Source: Lysobacteraceae bacterium (GTDB taxonomy: Bacteria; Bdellovibrionota; UBA1018; JAGTJX01). From it: DNA of 64,000 nucleotides. The stretch's first letter is position 1. Each line of letters starts with the position of its first letter. Where the stretch lies: positions 90,904-154,903 of the forward strand of contig JAGTJX010000004.1 of the NCBI GenBank assembly GCA_023657465.1, in the 5' to 3' direction. This document shows, one piece after another, positions 27,147 through 36,470 of the stretch. The translations under genes and the position numbers were made by a program. The notes below the pieces were generated by a model. That model saw nothing but the letters and a program-made list of their open reading frames with translations, had not been told where the DNA came from and did not search any database.

Positions 27147-27702
27147 CTTCTACTTCGTGACAAAAACGACAACGAGCTTCGTAAAGTTCTTTAGCGCCTA
27201 CCAAAACTTTGTCTTGATTAGAAGCGATCAGTCTTTGAGATCTGGATGCGGGAGCACCGCAGACCACACAGATTGCGGAGAGTTTAGTCACGCTTTCTGC
27301 AACAGCTAAGAGCTTAGGCATAGGACCGAAGGGTTGACCTCTGAAGTCCATGTCGAGTCCTGCGACGATCACCTTGATCCCGCGGTTTGCGAGTTTCTGA
27401 GCGACATCGACGATCGAGTCATCGAAGAACTGAGCTTCGTCGATTCCGACTACGCGAGTAGTGTCGTCGACGAGTTCTAGAATTTGAGATGGCTTCTCTA
27501 CGAGAGTAGAAGGCACTTTTGATGAATCATGGCTGTGAACATGATCTGCGCTGTAGCGGACGTCAATCGCGTGCTTAAACACTTGGATTTTCTGGCGTCC
27601 GAACTGTGAGCGCTTGATGCGTCTCACGAGCTCTTCGGTTTTACCGCTAAACATACTGCCGCAGATGACTTCGATGTGTCCTGAGAGGAGTCGGTTGAAC
27701 AT
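27085..27702 (-). CDS. tdk: Thymidine kinase, type II
   Basis: 205 aa. Phosphorylates thymidine (dT to dTMP). P-loop [16 protein letters not shown], catalytic region [24 protein letters not shown], and a four-Cys zinc site split between CVVCG and CRFCH. First gene of the minus-strand run tdk-upp-hpt-GHMP kinase-DUF429-oppB-oppC. Its 3' end overlaps upp unusually far. Confidence 0.96.
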   Translation of the reverse strand: MFNRLLSGHIEVICGSMFSGKTEELVRRIKRSQFGRQKIQVFKHAIDVRYSADHVHSHDSSKVPSTLVEKPSQILELVDDTTRVVGIDEAQFFDDSIVDVAQKLANRGIKVIVAGLDMDFRGQPFGPMPKLLAVAESVTKLSAICVVCGAPASRSQRLIASNQDKVLVGAKELYEARCRFCHEVEDGIIKNGLPVRELQLPTLRN

Positions 27703-27777
27703 ACAAAAGAGCTACCAGACGGATTTCAATTTGGAAAGCCGTACATTCGATAGACTATATGCATTAATTAATTAGTT

Positions 27778-28362
27778 TTAGAGTCCTGCGTTTACATTAA
27801 CCAATGTTTTGTTTTGATCCATTGTCCATCGGTCAGGACCAACAGTTCCTGCAGAAGTTGAAATGGTTCCAGCTGCACCTAGTACAAACGCAGCGGCTGA
27901 TACGGAAGATGTGATGGGGTTACCGACACCAGTAAACGACGCGATAGTGGTTGCAGCTGCACCTGAAACACCAACTGCTGCTGGAAAATGAGAGGATCCC
28001 GCACCAGCTGTGCAACTACCAGCTCCAACACCTGCGCCGCTCCATGCGTAAACACTGCATGGAGTACCGTTACAAGTTCCAGTAGTAACTGCGTTGTCTT
28101 CGAATCCAAACGTATAAAAGTTTCTTGCACCAACGGTTACACCAACACCGATAGAGCTTAAGCACCCAGTGTAAGAGCTATTCTCAGTTGTAAAAGCAGT
28201 TAGTGCTGTATGAGCTGCTGCGAGGTTCAGCTTTACTTCAGACTGACGTGCCTTAGCTTGATATTTTTGATAGTTCGGAACAGCGATTGCTGCCAAAATT
28301 CCGATAATAGCGACAACGATCATGAGTTCGACCAGTGTGAATCCGAGGCGTTGATTTTTCAT
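27778..28362 (-). CDS. pilA: Type IVa major pilin (PilA-like)
   Basis: 194 aa. Class III signal peptide MKNQRLG cut before [22 protein letters not shown], with Glu5 of the mature protein. Hydrophobic N-terminal helix continues through [20 protein letters not shown]. The globular part is Gly/Ala/Ser-rich with Cys pairs and ends [18 protein letters not shown], a C-terminal pattern also seen in pilins of predatory delta-proteobacteria. A strong AAAGGAGA precedes the ATG. Stands alone; no pilus assembly genes nearby. Confidence 0.93.
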   Translation of the reverse strand: MKNQRLGFTLVELMIVVAIIGILAAIAVPNYQKYQAKARQSEVKLNLAAAHTALTAFTTENSSYTGCLSSIGVGVTVGARNFYTFGFEDNAVTTGTCNGTPCSVYAWSGAGVGAGSCTAGAGSSHFPAAVGVSGAAATTIASFTGVGNPITSSVSAAAFVLGAAGTISTSAGTVGPDRWTMDQNKTLVNVNAGL

Positions 28363-28383
28363 GGTGAAATCTCCTTTTTTAGA

Positions 28384-28412
28384 TTTATACTAATTGTAAT
28401 TGTTTTTCAGAA
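28384..28412 (-). promoter_or_regulatory. Possible promoter of the pilin gene
   Basis: Read on the minus strand, TTCTGA (28412-28407), 17 bases, then TATAAA (28389-28384), lying 22 bases before the pilin ATG. The -35 match is weak (3/6); the -10 is good. Confidence 0.3.
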
Positions 28413-28438
28413 AAGCACAATCAAAAGGAAATAAATCA

Positions 28439-28921
28439 ATGCGTCAAATTATATTAATTTTAGGTTTAGTACTTTCTTCAAGTTTTTTTAATTTCGAAGC
28501 CCAAGCACAGCACACTCGTAGAACAAATCCCAATGTTTTTGCGGTTGAGGGTTTGGGAAGAGGTGGACTGGGAAGCTTGCAGTTTGACCGCGTGGTCTCT
28601 GACGATGTCTCAGCCGGTTTTGGTATTGGACTGTTAGGCTCTGCAGGAGTCTCTACTTTTTTTTCAGTACCTTTTTTCATGAACTACTACTTAAACCGTG
28701 ATGCTCGGTCATTCTATGTGACAGGTGGTGCAACCGTTTCGTTTGGAAGTGGTGGACTGATTTCCAGCATTGGTAACTTTGGTTCTGCAGTATTGCCTAA
28801 CTTTGGATTGGGTTACGAATCCAGAAGTGATTCTGGATTCTTATTCCGTGCAGCTGCTTACGGAATGATTTCGACAGTGTTTGCCCCATGGTTTGGCTTC
28901 ACTTTTGGATACGCGATCTAA
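28439..28921 (+). CDS. Small outer-membrane-like protein
   Basis: 160 aa from ATG 28439, preceded by AAGGAA; a longer frame from 28400 would lack a ribosome site. Signal peptide MRQIILILGLVLSSSFFNFEAQA. The mature part shows short alternating strands ending in aromatics (VFAVEGLGRGGLGSLQFDRV; FYVTGGATVSFGSGG; FGFTFGYAI with a terminal hydrophobic residue), as in small beta-barrels. Family not recognised. Divergent from the pilin gene; its 3' end overlaps the next gene by 41 bases if that gene starts at 28881. Confidence 0.7.
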   Translation: MRQIILILGLVLSSSFFNFEAQAQHTRRTNPNVFAVEGLGRGGLGSLQFDRVVSDDVSAGFGIGLLGSAGVSTFFSVPFFMNYYLNRDARSFYVTGGATVSFGSGGLISSIGNFGSAVLPNFGLGYESRSDSGFLFRAAAYGMISTVFAPWFGFTFGYAI

Positions 28922-29792
28922 GGCGCAACATCTCTTAGTTGCTTTTGCATTCTTGTGTTTTGCAATGGCATTGAAGGTGTTCGTTCTCAATAACAATCAT
29001 CAGTTCATCGTCAAATCCGAACCCCTAGCTAGTCCTTGGGATCAGAGGGCTTATCGACTACTCACGCAGGGTGAGTGGGTGACGGGATTAGATCTTCTCT
29101 GGCTCAGAGCTCTTCAAGATCCTAGAATTGATCATGTGAAGAAGGGCGAACACCCTTGGAATTTCTACGATTATGATCTCATCACTGACTTCGATACCGC
29201 ATACGGAGAGATCTATTATCACGGAGCGATGTCTTTAGTAGTTATCAGAGATGATGTGTCTGGTGGATTACACCTACTTGAGAAGGCGAACAAATTCAGA
29301 AAAGAAAAACTTCCTTATCTTCCTCCACAGTATCATCTCGATTTTTGGAAGGAAGGTTGGCTACTTCCTCTTAGGCTCGCTTATGTGTATTTGTTCGAAT
29401 ACGACGATCTGCCTTCAGCAATGAAATATTACAAAGAAACGGCAGAGTTATTAGGTTCTCCCCCGTATCTCCAGAGTCTTAAAAAGAGATTTGAGCAAAA
29501 AGATGGAGTGTATATTGTGGGTTTAAGACTCTTAAGAGCGATGTATACAAATGCAGCAACAGAAGAAATAAAAGAGAAACTAGGAAGAAGACTTGCTGTG
29601 CTTGAATTTAAGTTTCAAAGTAAACAATGGACAGATAGTTGGGCGATTGCTCGTAAGAAAAAGCAAAGTCCAAATGACTTTGCCCTTAAAAATAATATTC
29701 CTTCTCACGACCCTTTCGGCGGAAAAATAGTGCTTACTTCCGAAGGTATATGGACAACAGAATCTAAGTTAGAAAAAGTATTGGGTCTTTGA
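28881..29792 (+). CDS. Unknown membrane-anchored protein with helical repeats
   Basis: Up to 303 aa. The start is uncertain: TTG 28881 or TTG 28905; the first ATG (28965) would cut the single membrane helix (AQHLLVAFAFLCFAMALKVFV). The rest looks like a helical-repeat periplasmic domain rich in aromatic residues (FDTAYGEIYYHGAMSL; LFEYDDLPSAMKYYKETAELLG), TPR-like in its pairing but not clearly TPR. Not recognised as a family. The 3' end meets the broken glycosyltransferase gene by 24 bases. Confidence 0.65.
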   Translation: MPHGLASLLDTRSKAQHLLVAFAFLCFAMALKVFVLNNNHQFIVKSEPLASPWDQRAYRLLTQGEWVTGLDLLWLRALQDPRIDHVKKGEHPWNFYDYDLITDFDTAYGEIYYHGAMSLVVIRDDVSGGLHLLEKANKFRKEKLPYLPPQYHLDFWKEGWLLPLRLAYVYLFEYDDLPSAMKYYKETAELLGSPPYLQSLKKRFEQKDGVYIVGLRLLRAMYTNAATEEIKEKLGRRLAVLEFKFQSKQWTDSWAIARKKKQSPNDFALKNNIPSHDPFGGKIVLTSEGIWTTESKLEKVLGL

Positions 29793-31747
29793 AATATGAG
29801 ATGCTCCTAATGCATTAGCCAAAATAGGATAATCAATTACTATAGAGTCTTGTGCCAAATACGCTATGCATTCTGGATAATCTATGGCGGCTTGATAGAG
29901 CCAAAAAGATAGCTTCGACCAATAAAAAAGTTCAAAATGTTTTGAATCAAAAAGATATCTTGGAGTAAAGGGACTAATTTTAATTAAAAAATCTTTTAGA
30001 TCAGTTGATGTTGATAAAAGATGATCAAACGTAGGTTGCTCTAAGACGGTGCTCACATTTAAATGAGAGAGATAATAGATTTGGTTGTCTCCTGCACTAA
30101 GAATGAAATCCGAAGGTTTTGCGTTTAACCTCAACCAGGCTTTGCTTTTTCCACCAATTGATAACTCTCTGACGGCGTAAGGAATGGTGGGTGCGACTGC
30201 GATATTGAGAAAAGGTTTAAATGGATAAAAAACAGGTGGGTTATACACACTATGAAAAATAAAAAATCCAGCGAGTATAATTGATGGGACGGATTGCAGT
30301 GAAGGTTTTTGTATTAATTTTTGTAACTCATCCAAAAGCCATGCCGAAGAAATTGCTATTCCTAAAATGAGTGCTGGACCTAGATATCTTAGAAGGAGGG
30401 TTCCATCGTTTTCTCCTGAGGCAGTCTTCATTGTGAGTAAAAAAATAAGGATACCGGATATGCTCACTAAAGCAAGTGTTCGAGCTCTTCCAAATAGGCA
30501 AGCTAAAGGCAGAATATAGAGAAGAAGGTCGCGATCTTTAATTAGGATTAGTCTTTTGATCAGCAAAGTAAGAAAAATATCTTTTTGATTTGAAAATTGT
30601 GTGAGCGCATATTCTTTGCCAAGAGTTTCTGAAAGCCATTGGGATTCAAATAGTGAATTAAAAGCAGGAAAAAAAGGATTTTTTGTCATGTACCAATTTC
30701 GAATAAAAAATGGAATAGCAGCTGTAAATGCAAAAATTAAAACTATTAAAAGGCTTTTAAAGAAAAGATGCTTTTTTTCTTTTTCATATATTGAGTAACT
30801 CCAAATACATAAGAATGGAAAAACAGTGAACAATGCAGGAAGTTTCGAAGCACATGCCATTCCTAGACAAATACCTCCAAGGGCGAGGTAGTTTCTTTGT
30901 ATGTAATTCTGATTAAAAAGTATTTGAATTCCGCTTAGTGCGAAAAAAGAAATGCCCCAATCATTTTTAGCTAAATGAATAGTCCAGTTTAATATACTGC
31001 ACGATGCACCGCCGAGTGTAGCGGCAGCTGAAATAACTCTCGAGTATTCAAACGAACGAAAAAAGATGGTAGAGAGCCAATAGAGTTCCTCCGAAACCTA
31101 TAATGATATGTGTGAATTGCGCAAAGAGTTGCGCTTCTACGAGTCCTCTATCAGCAGGTCCTGAAAGTAGAGCATTTCCCCATATTCCTAAATACTCCCA
31201 ATAGGAGCATTGAAGAGCCGTTGGAATCCATCTATTGAGGTCGATCTGGCCCGATTGATACCAGAGTCGTGGTCCGATGAGATTGTACATGAGGGGGGTC
31301 GGAGTGAAAATGAGGGACAAGGCCTAGAAAAAATTTAATTGAAACTAAATATATAAGACTGGTGACTAAAAGAACAAAAGCGATTTCAAAATCATTTTTT
31401 ATATACGTTTTTTTTTCTTTGTAGCCTAATTCAAGTGTTGGCCCTAGAAATATGGCTAATGTAAATATTAGTTCAGATTGAATGAGTCCGTATCCGATAC
31501 TACCTGTAAGAGTCGCAAACCCAATTGCAGCGATAACTCCTAAAATCAATTGATTCAATAGAGTCGATGTGAGTTTTAGTTGGGCGCAAAAAATTCTTCC
31601 CCAAGAGAGGATTCCGAAGAGCCAAAAGAAAAATGTAGAAAGAATCCCCAAAACATTCCAAATAGTAAACTCAGAATCTGGAGTCAGCGGAATAGGGAGT
31701 AAAAATTTCCTGAGAAGCCAAAATAAAAAACAGATAACGAGAGACAA
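29769..31747 (-). pseudogene. Multi-pass membrane glycosyltransferase-like gene with two single-base frameshifts
   Basis: Three consecutive frames join into one protein of about 658 aa. Frame 1 (from TTG 31747) reaches GLVPHFHSDP; at a G6 run (31293-31298) reading passes to the next frame, giving SDPLMYNLIGPRLWYQSG. At an A6 run (31059-31064) it passes again, giving LYHLFFRSFEYSRVIS, which stays open into MACASKLPALF and on to the stop. Both shifts equal one extra base in a homopolymer. About a dozen membrane helices and a C-terminal soluble part recall ArnT/PMT-like lipid-linked glycosyltransferases. Follows pfkB by one base. Could be sequencing error or a decaying gene. Confidence 0.75.
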
Positions 31748-31748
31748 A

Positions 31749-32684
31749 TTAGACCTTAATCATTTGAGTCATGGTTTTAAATCTGAGATCAAACTCAGCT
31801 TTCTCTAAGCGCATGAGTCTATGAAGACTGAAGTCTTCGACTGTGAAGCTCGCCATCACACAACCATGAAGGACAGCGTTTCTGAGTTCATGATCCCACT
31901 TCTCTGGGTGAGACTTAGCAGTTGTACGATCGAATCCATGTGAAGCGATGTAACCGAAGAATGCACCAGCGAATGAATCACCCGCGCCTGTTGGATCCAC
32001 CACTGTCGCTGTTGGATAAGCTGGAGCTAGGAATGTTCCAGTATCAGTGAAGAGTGCAGCTCCGAATTCACCACGCTTGATGATGAGAACGCTTGGACCC
32101 ATGTCTCTGATGGTTTGAGCAGCTCTCACGATGTTCTTCTGGCCTGAGAGTAAGTAAGCTTCGCCTTCATTAATAGAGAGGACGTCGATTTGTTTCAAAG
32201 TTTGCTTGAGTTCAGTAGGTTTACCTGTGATCCAGAAGTTCATGCTGTCCATCGCTACAAGCTTGTGGCTCGTGTTCTGTTCAAGCACGCGAGTTTGTAA
32301 AACAGGATCGATGTTTCCTAAGAATAAGTAAGAGGCTTTTTTCTGCTCGTCAGTCAGTGTCGGATTGAAATGCTCGAACACGTTCAAAAAAGTAGAGAGA
32401 GTTTTTGCTTCGTTCAAATTCTGATCGTAGCTACCTACCCAGTGAAAGGTCTTGCCTGGAGCTTTTTGAACGCCTTTGGTGTTGATCTTGCGAGTTTCTA
32501 ACCACTTGAGGTGAGAGTCTGGGAAGTCTTCGCCTACGACGGCTACAATTTGAACCGGAGAGAAGAAGCTAGCAGCTACTGAGAAGTAGTTCACTGATCC
32601 GCCTAGCACTTGTTCTGCTTTTCCAGCAGGGGTTTGGACGGAATCGAAAGCCATCGAGCCAACAGTGAGAATAGAGTTTTGCAT
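31749..32684 (-). CDS. PfkB family carbohydrate/nucleoside kinase
   Basis: 311 aa. Ribokinase fold: N-terminal LTVGSMAFDSVQTPAGKAEQ and VLGGSVNYFSVAASFF, and the C-terminal catalytic signature VVDPTGAGDSFAGAFFGYIA with the base Asp. The middle block IDVLSINEGEAYLLSG is typical of adenosine-kinase/sugar-kinase members. The substrate is not fixed by the sequence. ATG start; the broken glycosyltransferase gene starts directly after its stop. Confidence 0.88.
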   Translation of the reverse strand: MQNSILTVGSMAFDSVQTPAGKAEQVLGGSVNYFSVAASFFSPVQIVAVVGEDFPDSHLKWLETRKINTKGVQKAPGKTFHWVGSYDQNLNEAKTLSTFLNVFEHFNPTLTDEQKKASYLFLGNIDPVLQTRVLEQNTSHKLVAMDSMNFWITGKPTELKQTLKQIDVLSINEGEAYLLSGQKNIVRAAQTIRDMGPSVLIIKRGEFGAALFTDTGTFLAPAYPTATVVDPTGAGDSFAGAFFGYIASHGFDRTTAKSHPEKWDHELRNAVLHGCVMASFTVEDFSLHRLMRLEKAEFDLRFKTMTQMIKV

Positions 32685-32718
32685 AGGTGGCTAACATCAC
32701 AGATGACACGAGCCGCTG

Positions 32719-33255
32719 TCAATATCGGATTTCTCTAGGATCGAGTGTATCTCGCGAGATTTTGAGTTTTTGGATGGGTTTTTTGAGGAGATGAGCCTCG
32801 TCCCATCCGCTCCAACCTAAGCCCAAAGTTTTCCAATCAGGTTTAGATTTGGTGTCTGGATCGCTATCTCCACAGAAGAAGTGAGGGAGCGCTTCCTTCT
32901 CGGGTGAAGTGGTGACTGCAAAGCAACCTAAACTCGTTGAGTGAAAGACCCAACCCTCTGATTTGTTTTTATAGGGGAATGAGCGGTACAGCGCTCGTTT
33001 TGTTTTCTCCGTTTTCATCTCCCGCCATCCAAGAGATGCGAGCTCACCGCTCCACATGGAGAGAGTAGGTGGGTTGGATTTCTTCCAGCTTAATATCGCA
33101 GAATGTTCGCTTCCCTCATGAGCCGCGAACCCAAACACGAGAGCCAGTCCTAGATAGATGAGTGGTAATAGGTTTCTACTTCCAAAATAGGTTTGAACTT
33201 TAAAGTGTAGAGTTTTGAAACACCGACTAAGAACATCATGAAGATGGGTAACCAT
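32719..33255 (-). CDS. Unknown membrane-anchored protein in Flp/Tad-like cluster
   Basis: 178 aa from ATG 33255, which overlaps the TadE-like gene by 106 bases; no ATG or TTG lies between that gene's end and the hydrophobic segment, so this start is tentative. One membrane helix (about 30-45, LPLIYLGLALVFGFAAH), then a Trp/Ser-rich extracytoplasmic domain (WSGELASLGWREM; GWSGWDEAHLL) with one Cys pair. Not recognised. Last gene of the pilus-like cluster. Confidence 0.55.
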   Translation of the reverse strand: MVTHLHDVLSRCFKTLHFKVQTYFGSRNLLPLIYLGLALVFGFAAHEGSEHSAILSWKKSNPPTLSMWSGELASLGWREMKTEKTKRALYRSFPYKNKSEGWVFHSTSLGCFAVTTSPEKEALPHFFCGDSDPDTKSKPDWKTLGLGWSGWDEAHLLKKPIQKLKISRDTLDPREIRY

Positions 33256-33326
33256 ATCAATCCCTCAAATAGTATTTGGCCTTGATCCGAATCTCGCGTG
33301 CCAGAGCGAATCTTGTTTTCTGTAGA
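33150..33326 (-). CDS. TadE-like minor pseudopilin
   Basis: 58 aa from ATG 33326. The segment DSDQGQILFEGLIWLPIFMMFLVGV is a short charged leader, Gly, then a hydrophobic helix with Glu near its start, as in TadE/TadF proteins processed by prepilin peptidase. It overlaps genes on both sides (33265-33801 gene upstream, 32719-33255 gene downstream). The family call rests on the N-terminal pattern and the neighbouring Flp pilin. Confidence 0.55.
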   Translation of the reverse strand, partial: STENKIRSGTRDSDQGQILFEGLIWLPIFMMFLVGVSKLYTLKFKPILEVETYYHSSI

Positions 33327-33801
33327 CATAAACTTCTGATCTCCTTTGTTTAACTTGTCGCCCACCCAGGAAATATTCGCTCGCCCCAATCCACCGAAGC
33401 GGTCTCTCGCCGATGAGATCGGGGGGATCGATGCTCCAAGGCAGATCGGGTAGCGTAGAATGTGTGATCAATCCCCATCCTTGTTTCATCTTCCAACTGA
33501 CGACTCTTTCTTTCTGCATCAGCGCCTCTACCTGAAGAGCGGCCTTCAGTGTAGTGATGAGACCAGGATTAAAAATCACTGCAAGTGGAGCCGCTGCAAT
33601 TGCCGCTCTGATTTTCTCCATTCTGGAATTCGAAGATTCAATCGCGTTCATCTTGTCTCTGAAATCCATCATCGTACGCGCAAGTGAATGATCTGCTTCC
33701 CACTGGGATGAGATTGCCTTTCTCCAAGCCGCTTGCACGCCAAATAGTCCGAAGAACGAAACAATGCAGATGAAGAAGAGTGAGACCCAAAGTGGTTTCA
33801 T
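33265..33801 (-). CDS. Unknown single-pass membrane protein in Flp/Tad-like cluster
   Basis: 178 aa. N-terminal membrane helix (MKPLWVSLFFICIVSFFGLFG), then a helical, Met- and Arg-containing region and a Trp-rich end (WSIDPPDLIGERPLRWIGASEYFLGG). No Cys-based or pilin motif recognised. Starts 3 bases after the TadE-like gene at 33805-34056, so it belongs to the same transcript. A pilus accessory or Tad-associated envelope protein is possible; function unknown. Confidence 0.65.
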   Translation of the reverse strand: MKPLWVSLFFICIVSFFGLFGVQAAWRKAISSQWEADHSLARTMMDFRDKMNAIESSNSRMEKIRAAIAAAPLAVIFNPGLITTLKAALQVEALMQKERVVSWKMKQGWGLITHSTLPDLPWSIDPPDLIGERPLRWIGASEYFLGGRQVKQRRSEVYVYRKQDSLWHARFGSRPNTI

Positions 33802-33804
33802 GAG

Positions 33805-34056
33805 TCAAGGCGCTCCGAATAACTGTTCTAGCGGTCTGAATTCCAGACGTAGCATTCGACCTGTATTGCAGAGCCTTGTCTCAGTGACTATCTCTTCTGT
33901 GAGCTGCTCATTCAGCATTCTCCTTCCACTCTCAAAAGCCTGAATATGACATTGAAGAGAGAGGAAAGAGTTCCTAAATAAATTGAGAGCACCTGCTAGG
34001 ATGATCGCAAGGAGTAGACATGAGAGCATGAACTCAATGAGGGCTTGGCCTTTCAT
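33805..34056 (-). CDS. TadE-like pseudopilin
   Basis: 83 aa. MKGQALIEFMLSCLLLAIILAGALNLF has the TadE pattern: Gly, then QALIEF with Glu5-like placement, then one hydrophobic helix. The remainder is charged and includes two Cys. Lies 2 bases downstream of the Flp pilin stop. Expected to be membrane-inserted and cut after the leader Gly. Confidence 0.7.
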   Translation of the reverse strand: MKGQALIEFMLSCLLLAIILAGALNLFRNSFLSLQCHIQAFESGRRMLNEQLTEEIVTETRLCNTGRMLRLEFRPLEQLFGAP

Positions 34057-34058
34057 AT

Positions 34059-34229
34059 TTAGTCCTCAAGTACGACTTCTCTTACGATTTGGCGCTGGGC
34101 TGTTTCTAATTTGGTTTTCAGTGTTCTTCCCATCGTGTGAACCGTTCCGACTGAGACCGCAGCTACGAGAAATACTAAGATCATGTACTCCGTGAGACCT
34201 TGGCCTCGTTTGTTTTTAATAATATTCAT
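34059..34229 (-). CDS. flp: Flp-type pilin (small, 56 aa)
   Basis: Found by direct translation: 56 aa starting MNIIKNKRGQGLTEYMILVF and ending VREVVLED. The motif RGQGLTEYM followed by a hydrophobic helix is the Flp/Fap pilin signature (cleavage after Gly, then a Glu-Tyr pair). AAAGGA lies about five bases before the ATG. It leads a minus-strand unit with two TadE-like and two unknown membrane proteins. No TadA ATPase, CpaF, secretin or TadV peptidase is visible in the window. Confidence 0.85.
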   Translation of the reverse strand: MNIIKNKRGQGLTEYMILVFLVAAVSVGTVHTMGRTLKTKLETAQRQIVREVVLED

Positions 34230-34351
34230 ATGAAGTTCCTTTCTGGTTAATAGACAGCGCTTCTCTATGGAAAAACCATGCCAATACTTTGACAGCTGCG
34301 CACGCTCTCGTTGACAGGCGTCACGCTCGCACCTAACCTAAGAGAGTGGCT

Positions 34352-35062
34352 ATGGATCCTAAGCTGAAATATTTTGTGTTCGATCGTAAGGAATTCACGA
34401 TATTATCGCTCATTGTGCTCGTCGTAGGTGTGCTCGCATTCACTACGGGGCTTCACTTCGGCAAGCAATACGCAATCGCACCAGCTGAAACTCAAGAGCC
34501 ATTCGCTGAACCTGTCGCTCTCAAGCCACAGGTGGAAAAGCTACCTCATGACCGAGATCTGGACTTCGGTGCACACGACGCTGCAAGAAAAGCAGAAGTC
34601 TCTATCGATAAGTCTCTTCAGCAAGAAGTGACAAACACAGGATTACAGCTCACTAAACACATTCCGACGGTGCTTCCCGTGGCAGCAAAATCCAAAACCA
34701 TTCACGGCCCCGCCAAGGCTCCTGATCTATCTAAAAACAATCAGGAAATTGCTAGAGCAGAACTTCAAGGGATAACGCAAGACGCTATTAACCGTGTTCT
34801 TCCTGCGGGTAAGTACACTCTGCAAATCGCAAAGTTTGAGAAAGTAGATGAAACCAGAAGCTCTCTTCGAGCAATGGAATCAATCGGATTAAAGCCTGTT
34901 TTACGTGTAAGCCAATTGAAAGGTAAGTTCACTTCGTTTAGATTGCTACATGGCGGGTTTCCCACAACAACTGCGGCCGAAGATGCGGGTAAGTTGCTCT
35001 TAAGCCAAGGCAAGATTGATTCGTTCGTTGTCGTGAATCGTCCCGCCGAAGACGAGGAATAA
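34352..35062 (+). CDS. SPOR domain membrane protein
   Basis: 236 aa from ATG 34352, preceded by AGAGAG; a GTG at 34346 is the alternative. Cytoplasmic stub, one membrane helix (about 18-36, ILSLIVLVVGVLAFTTGLHFG), a long Pro/Ala/Lys linker, and a C-terminal SPOR repeat (about 150-230: YTLQIAKFEKVDETRSSL, FRLLHGGFPTTTAAEDAGKLL). SPOR domains bind denuded glycan strands at division sites. Six bases precede the mannose cupin gene; this pairing is probably incidental. Confidence 0.87.
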   Translation: MDPKLKYFVFDRKEFTILSLIVLVVGVLAFTTGLHFGKQYAIAPAETQEPFAEPVALKPQVEKLPHDRDLDFGAHDAARKAEVSIDKSLQQEVTNTGLQLTKHIPTVLPVAAKSKTIHGPAKAPDLSKNNQEIARAELQGITQDAINRVLPAGKYTLQIAKFEKVDETRSSLRAMESIGLKPVLRVSQLKGKFTSFRLLHGGFPTTTAAEDAGKLLLSQGKIDSFVVVNRPAEDEE

Positions 35063-35067
35063 ATTTC

Positions 35068-35439
35068 ATGTCAGACAATCAGGTGAAGCGAGTAGAGAAG
35101 CCTTGGGGCTATGAACTCATTTGGGCAAAAACAAAAGATTACGTTGGTAAGATTCTTCACATCAATGCGGGAGGCAAGCTCTCGCTCCAATATCACAACA
35201 TCAAAGAAGAAACGTTCTATGTCTCAAAGGGCAAGATGACTCTCGTCTATGAAAACGAAAAAGGAGTCATGACAGAAAGGCTCATGGTACCTGGAGATTC
35301 TCATCACATGTTGCCAGGCAAGAAACATCGAATGATCGGTGTGGAAGATTGTGACGTGATTGAAGTCTCAACGAATCATCTTGATGACGTTGTGAGATTA
35401 AGCGACGATTACGGCCGCGAAGGCACGAGCAAACCGTGA
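35068..35439 (+). CDS. Mannose-6-phosphate isomerase, type II cupin domain
   Basis: 123 aa, one cupin. Begins VKRVEKPWGYELIWAKT; metal-binding features QYHNIKEETFYVSKGKM (His/Glu) and HHMLPGKKHRM (His) match the C-terminal isomerase domain of bifunctional PMI-GMP enzymes. Interconverts fructose-6-P and mannose-6-P. Here it is a separate gene whose stop overlaps the GTG start of the guanylyltransferase. A short stand-alone cupin could instead only bind sugar phosphate. Confidence 0.85.
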   Translation: MSDNQVKRVEKPWGYELIWAKTKDYVGKILHINAGGKLSLQYHNIKEETFYVSKGKMTLVYENEKGVMTERLMVPGDSHHMLPGKKHRMIGVEDCDVIEVSTNHLDDVVRLSDDYGREGTSKP

Positions 35440-36470
35440 ACGTTCATCTGATCATCATGGCGGGTGGAAGTGGTACACGGTTCTGGCCTAAGAGCACGGC
35501 TAAGAAACCCAAGCAGCTTCTCCCCTTCGGCTCAGGCAAGTCTCTCATCAAACAAACCGTAGAGCGATTCGATGGCGTGATCTCTAATGTCTGGGTAGTG
35601 ACAACCAAGCTCCTTATGGATTCCATCCAAAAAGAGCTAGGACCGAAAGTGCGTGTTCTCGCTGAACCTGAAGCCCGCAACACTGCGCCTTGTGTGTACT
35701 GGGCGTCGCGAGTGATTGGTGAAGAAGATCCAGATGCGATTTTAGTTTTTCTACCTGCTGATCATTATATCCGTAATCCGAATGCATTCCGAGTGACTGT
35801 TCAAGAGGCGATCGAATGGGCGAGCGAGAATGAAGATCTTGTCACTCTAGGAGTAAAACCTACTCGTCCTGAGACTGGTTATGGATACCTTCACTGTGGT
35901 AAACCAAAATCAAATCACTGCATTAAAGTTGAGCGATTCGTAGAAAAGCCCATTTTAGAGAACGCTAAGAAGTTTCTCTCATCAGGTGAGTACCTCTGGA
36001 ATGGGGGAATGTTCATCTGGAAAGCAGAAATTATACTTCGTGCGTTCGATGAAGCCATGCCGCAGATGAAGAAAGCTTGGGATGATGCACAAGGGAATGT
36101 CGAGAAGGCCTATCCAAATATGAAGGCTACATCGATCGATTTCGGTGTGATGGAGAAAGTTTATAATGTGGTTTCATTCCCACTGGATTGCGGTTGGGAT
36201 GATGTGGGTTCGTGGGCTTCTCTAGAAGATATAAGTGAGGAGTTAAACATGAGCCATGATGCTGGTGTTGTTTCTCAAGGTGAGTGTGTATCGATTGATT
36301 CTACTGGCAACATTGTAGATTCCGCAGGACCTGTGGTTTCGTTACTCGGAGTGAAAGATCTCATCGTCGTCGTGAAAGACGGAGTCGTGCTCGTCGCAGA
36401 TAAGTCTCGCGCTCAAGATATCAAGCAGATGGTCGAAGCTGTGAAGGCTAAGCGACCGGATTTGGTTTAA
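35436..36470 (+). CDS. manC: Mannose-1-phosphate guanylyltransferase
   Basis: 344 aa from GTG 35436 (GTGA overlap with the cupin stop). Makes GDP-mannose from mannose-1-P and GTP. Nucleotide signature IMAGGSGTRFWPKSTAKKPKQ; FLPADHYI; PETGYGYLHCG; VERFVEKP; WNGGMFIWKA, all in family order. It lacks the fused isomerase domain, which is the preceding gene. Product feeds O-antigen, capsule or glycoprotein mannose; the phosphomannomutase is not in the window. Confidence 0.94.
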   Translation: MNVHLIIMAGGSGTRFWPKSTAKKPKQLLPFGSGKSLIKQTVERFDGVISNVWVVTTKLLMDSIQKELGPKVRVLAEPEARNTAPCVYWASRVIGEEDPDAILVFLPADHYIRNPNAFRVTVQEAIEWASENEDLVTLGVKPTRPETGYGYLHCGKPKSNHCIKVERFVEKPILENAKKFLSSGEYLWNGGMFIWKAEIILRAFDEAMPQMKKAWDDAQGNVEKAYPNMKATSIDFGVMEKVYNVVSFPLDCGWDDVGSWASLEDISEELNMSHDAGVVSQGECVSIDSTGNIVDSAGPVVSLLGVKDLIVVVKDGVVLVADKSRAQDIKQMVEAVKAKRPDLV

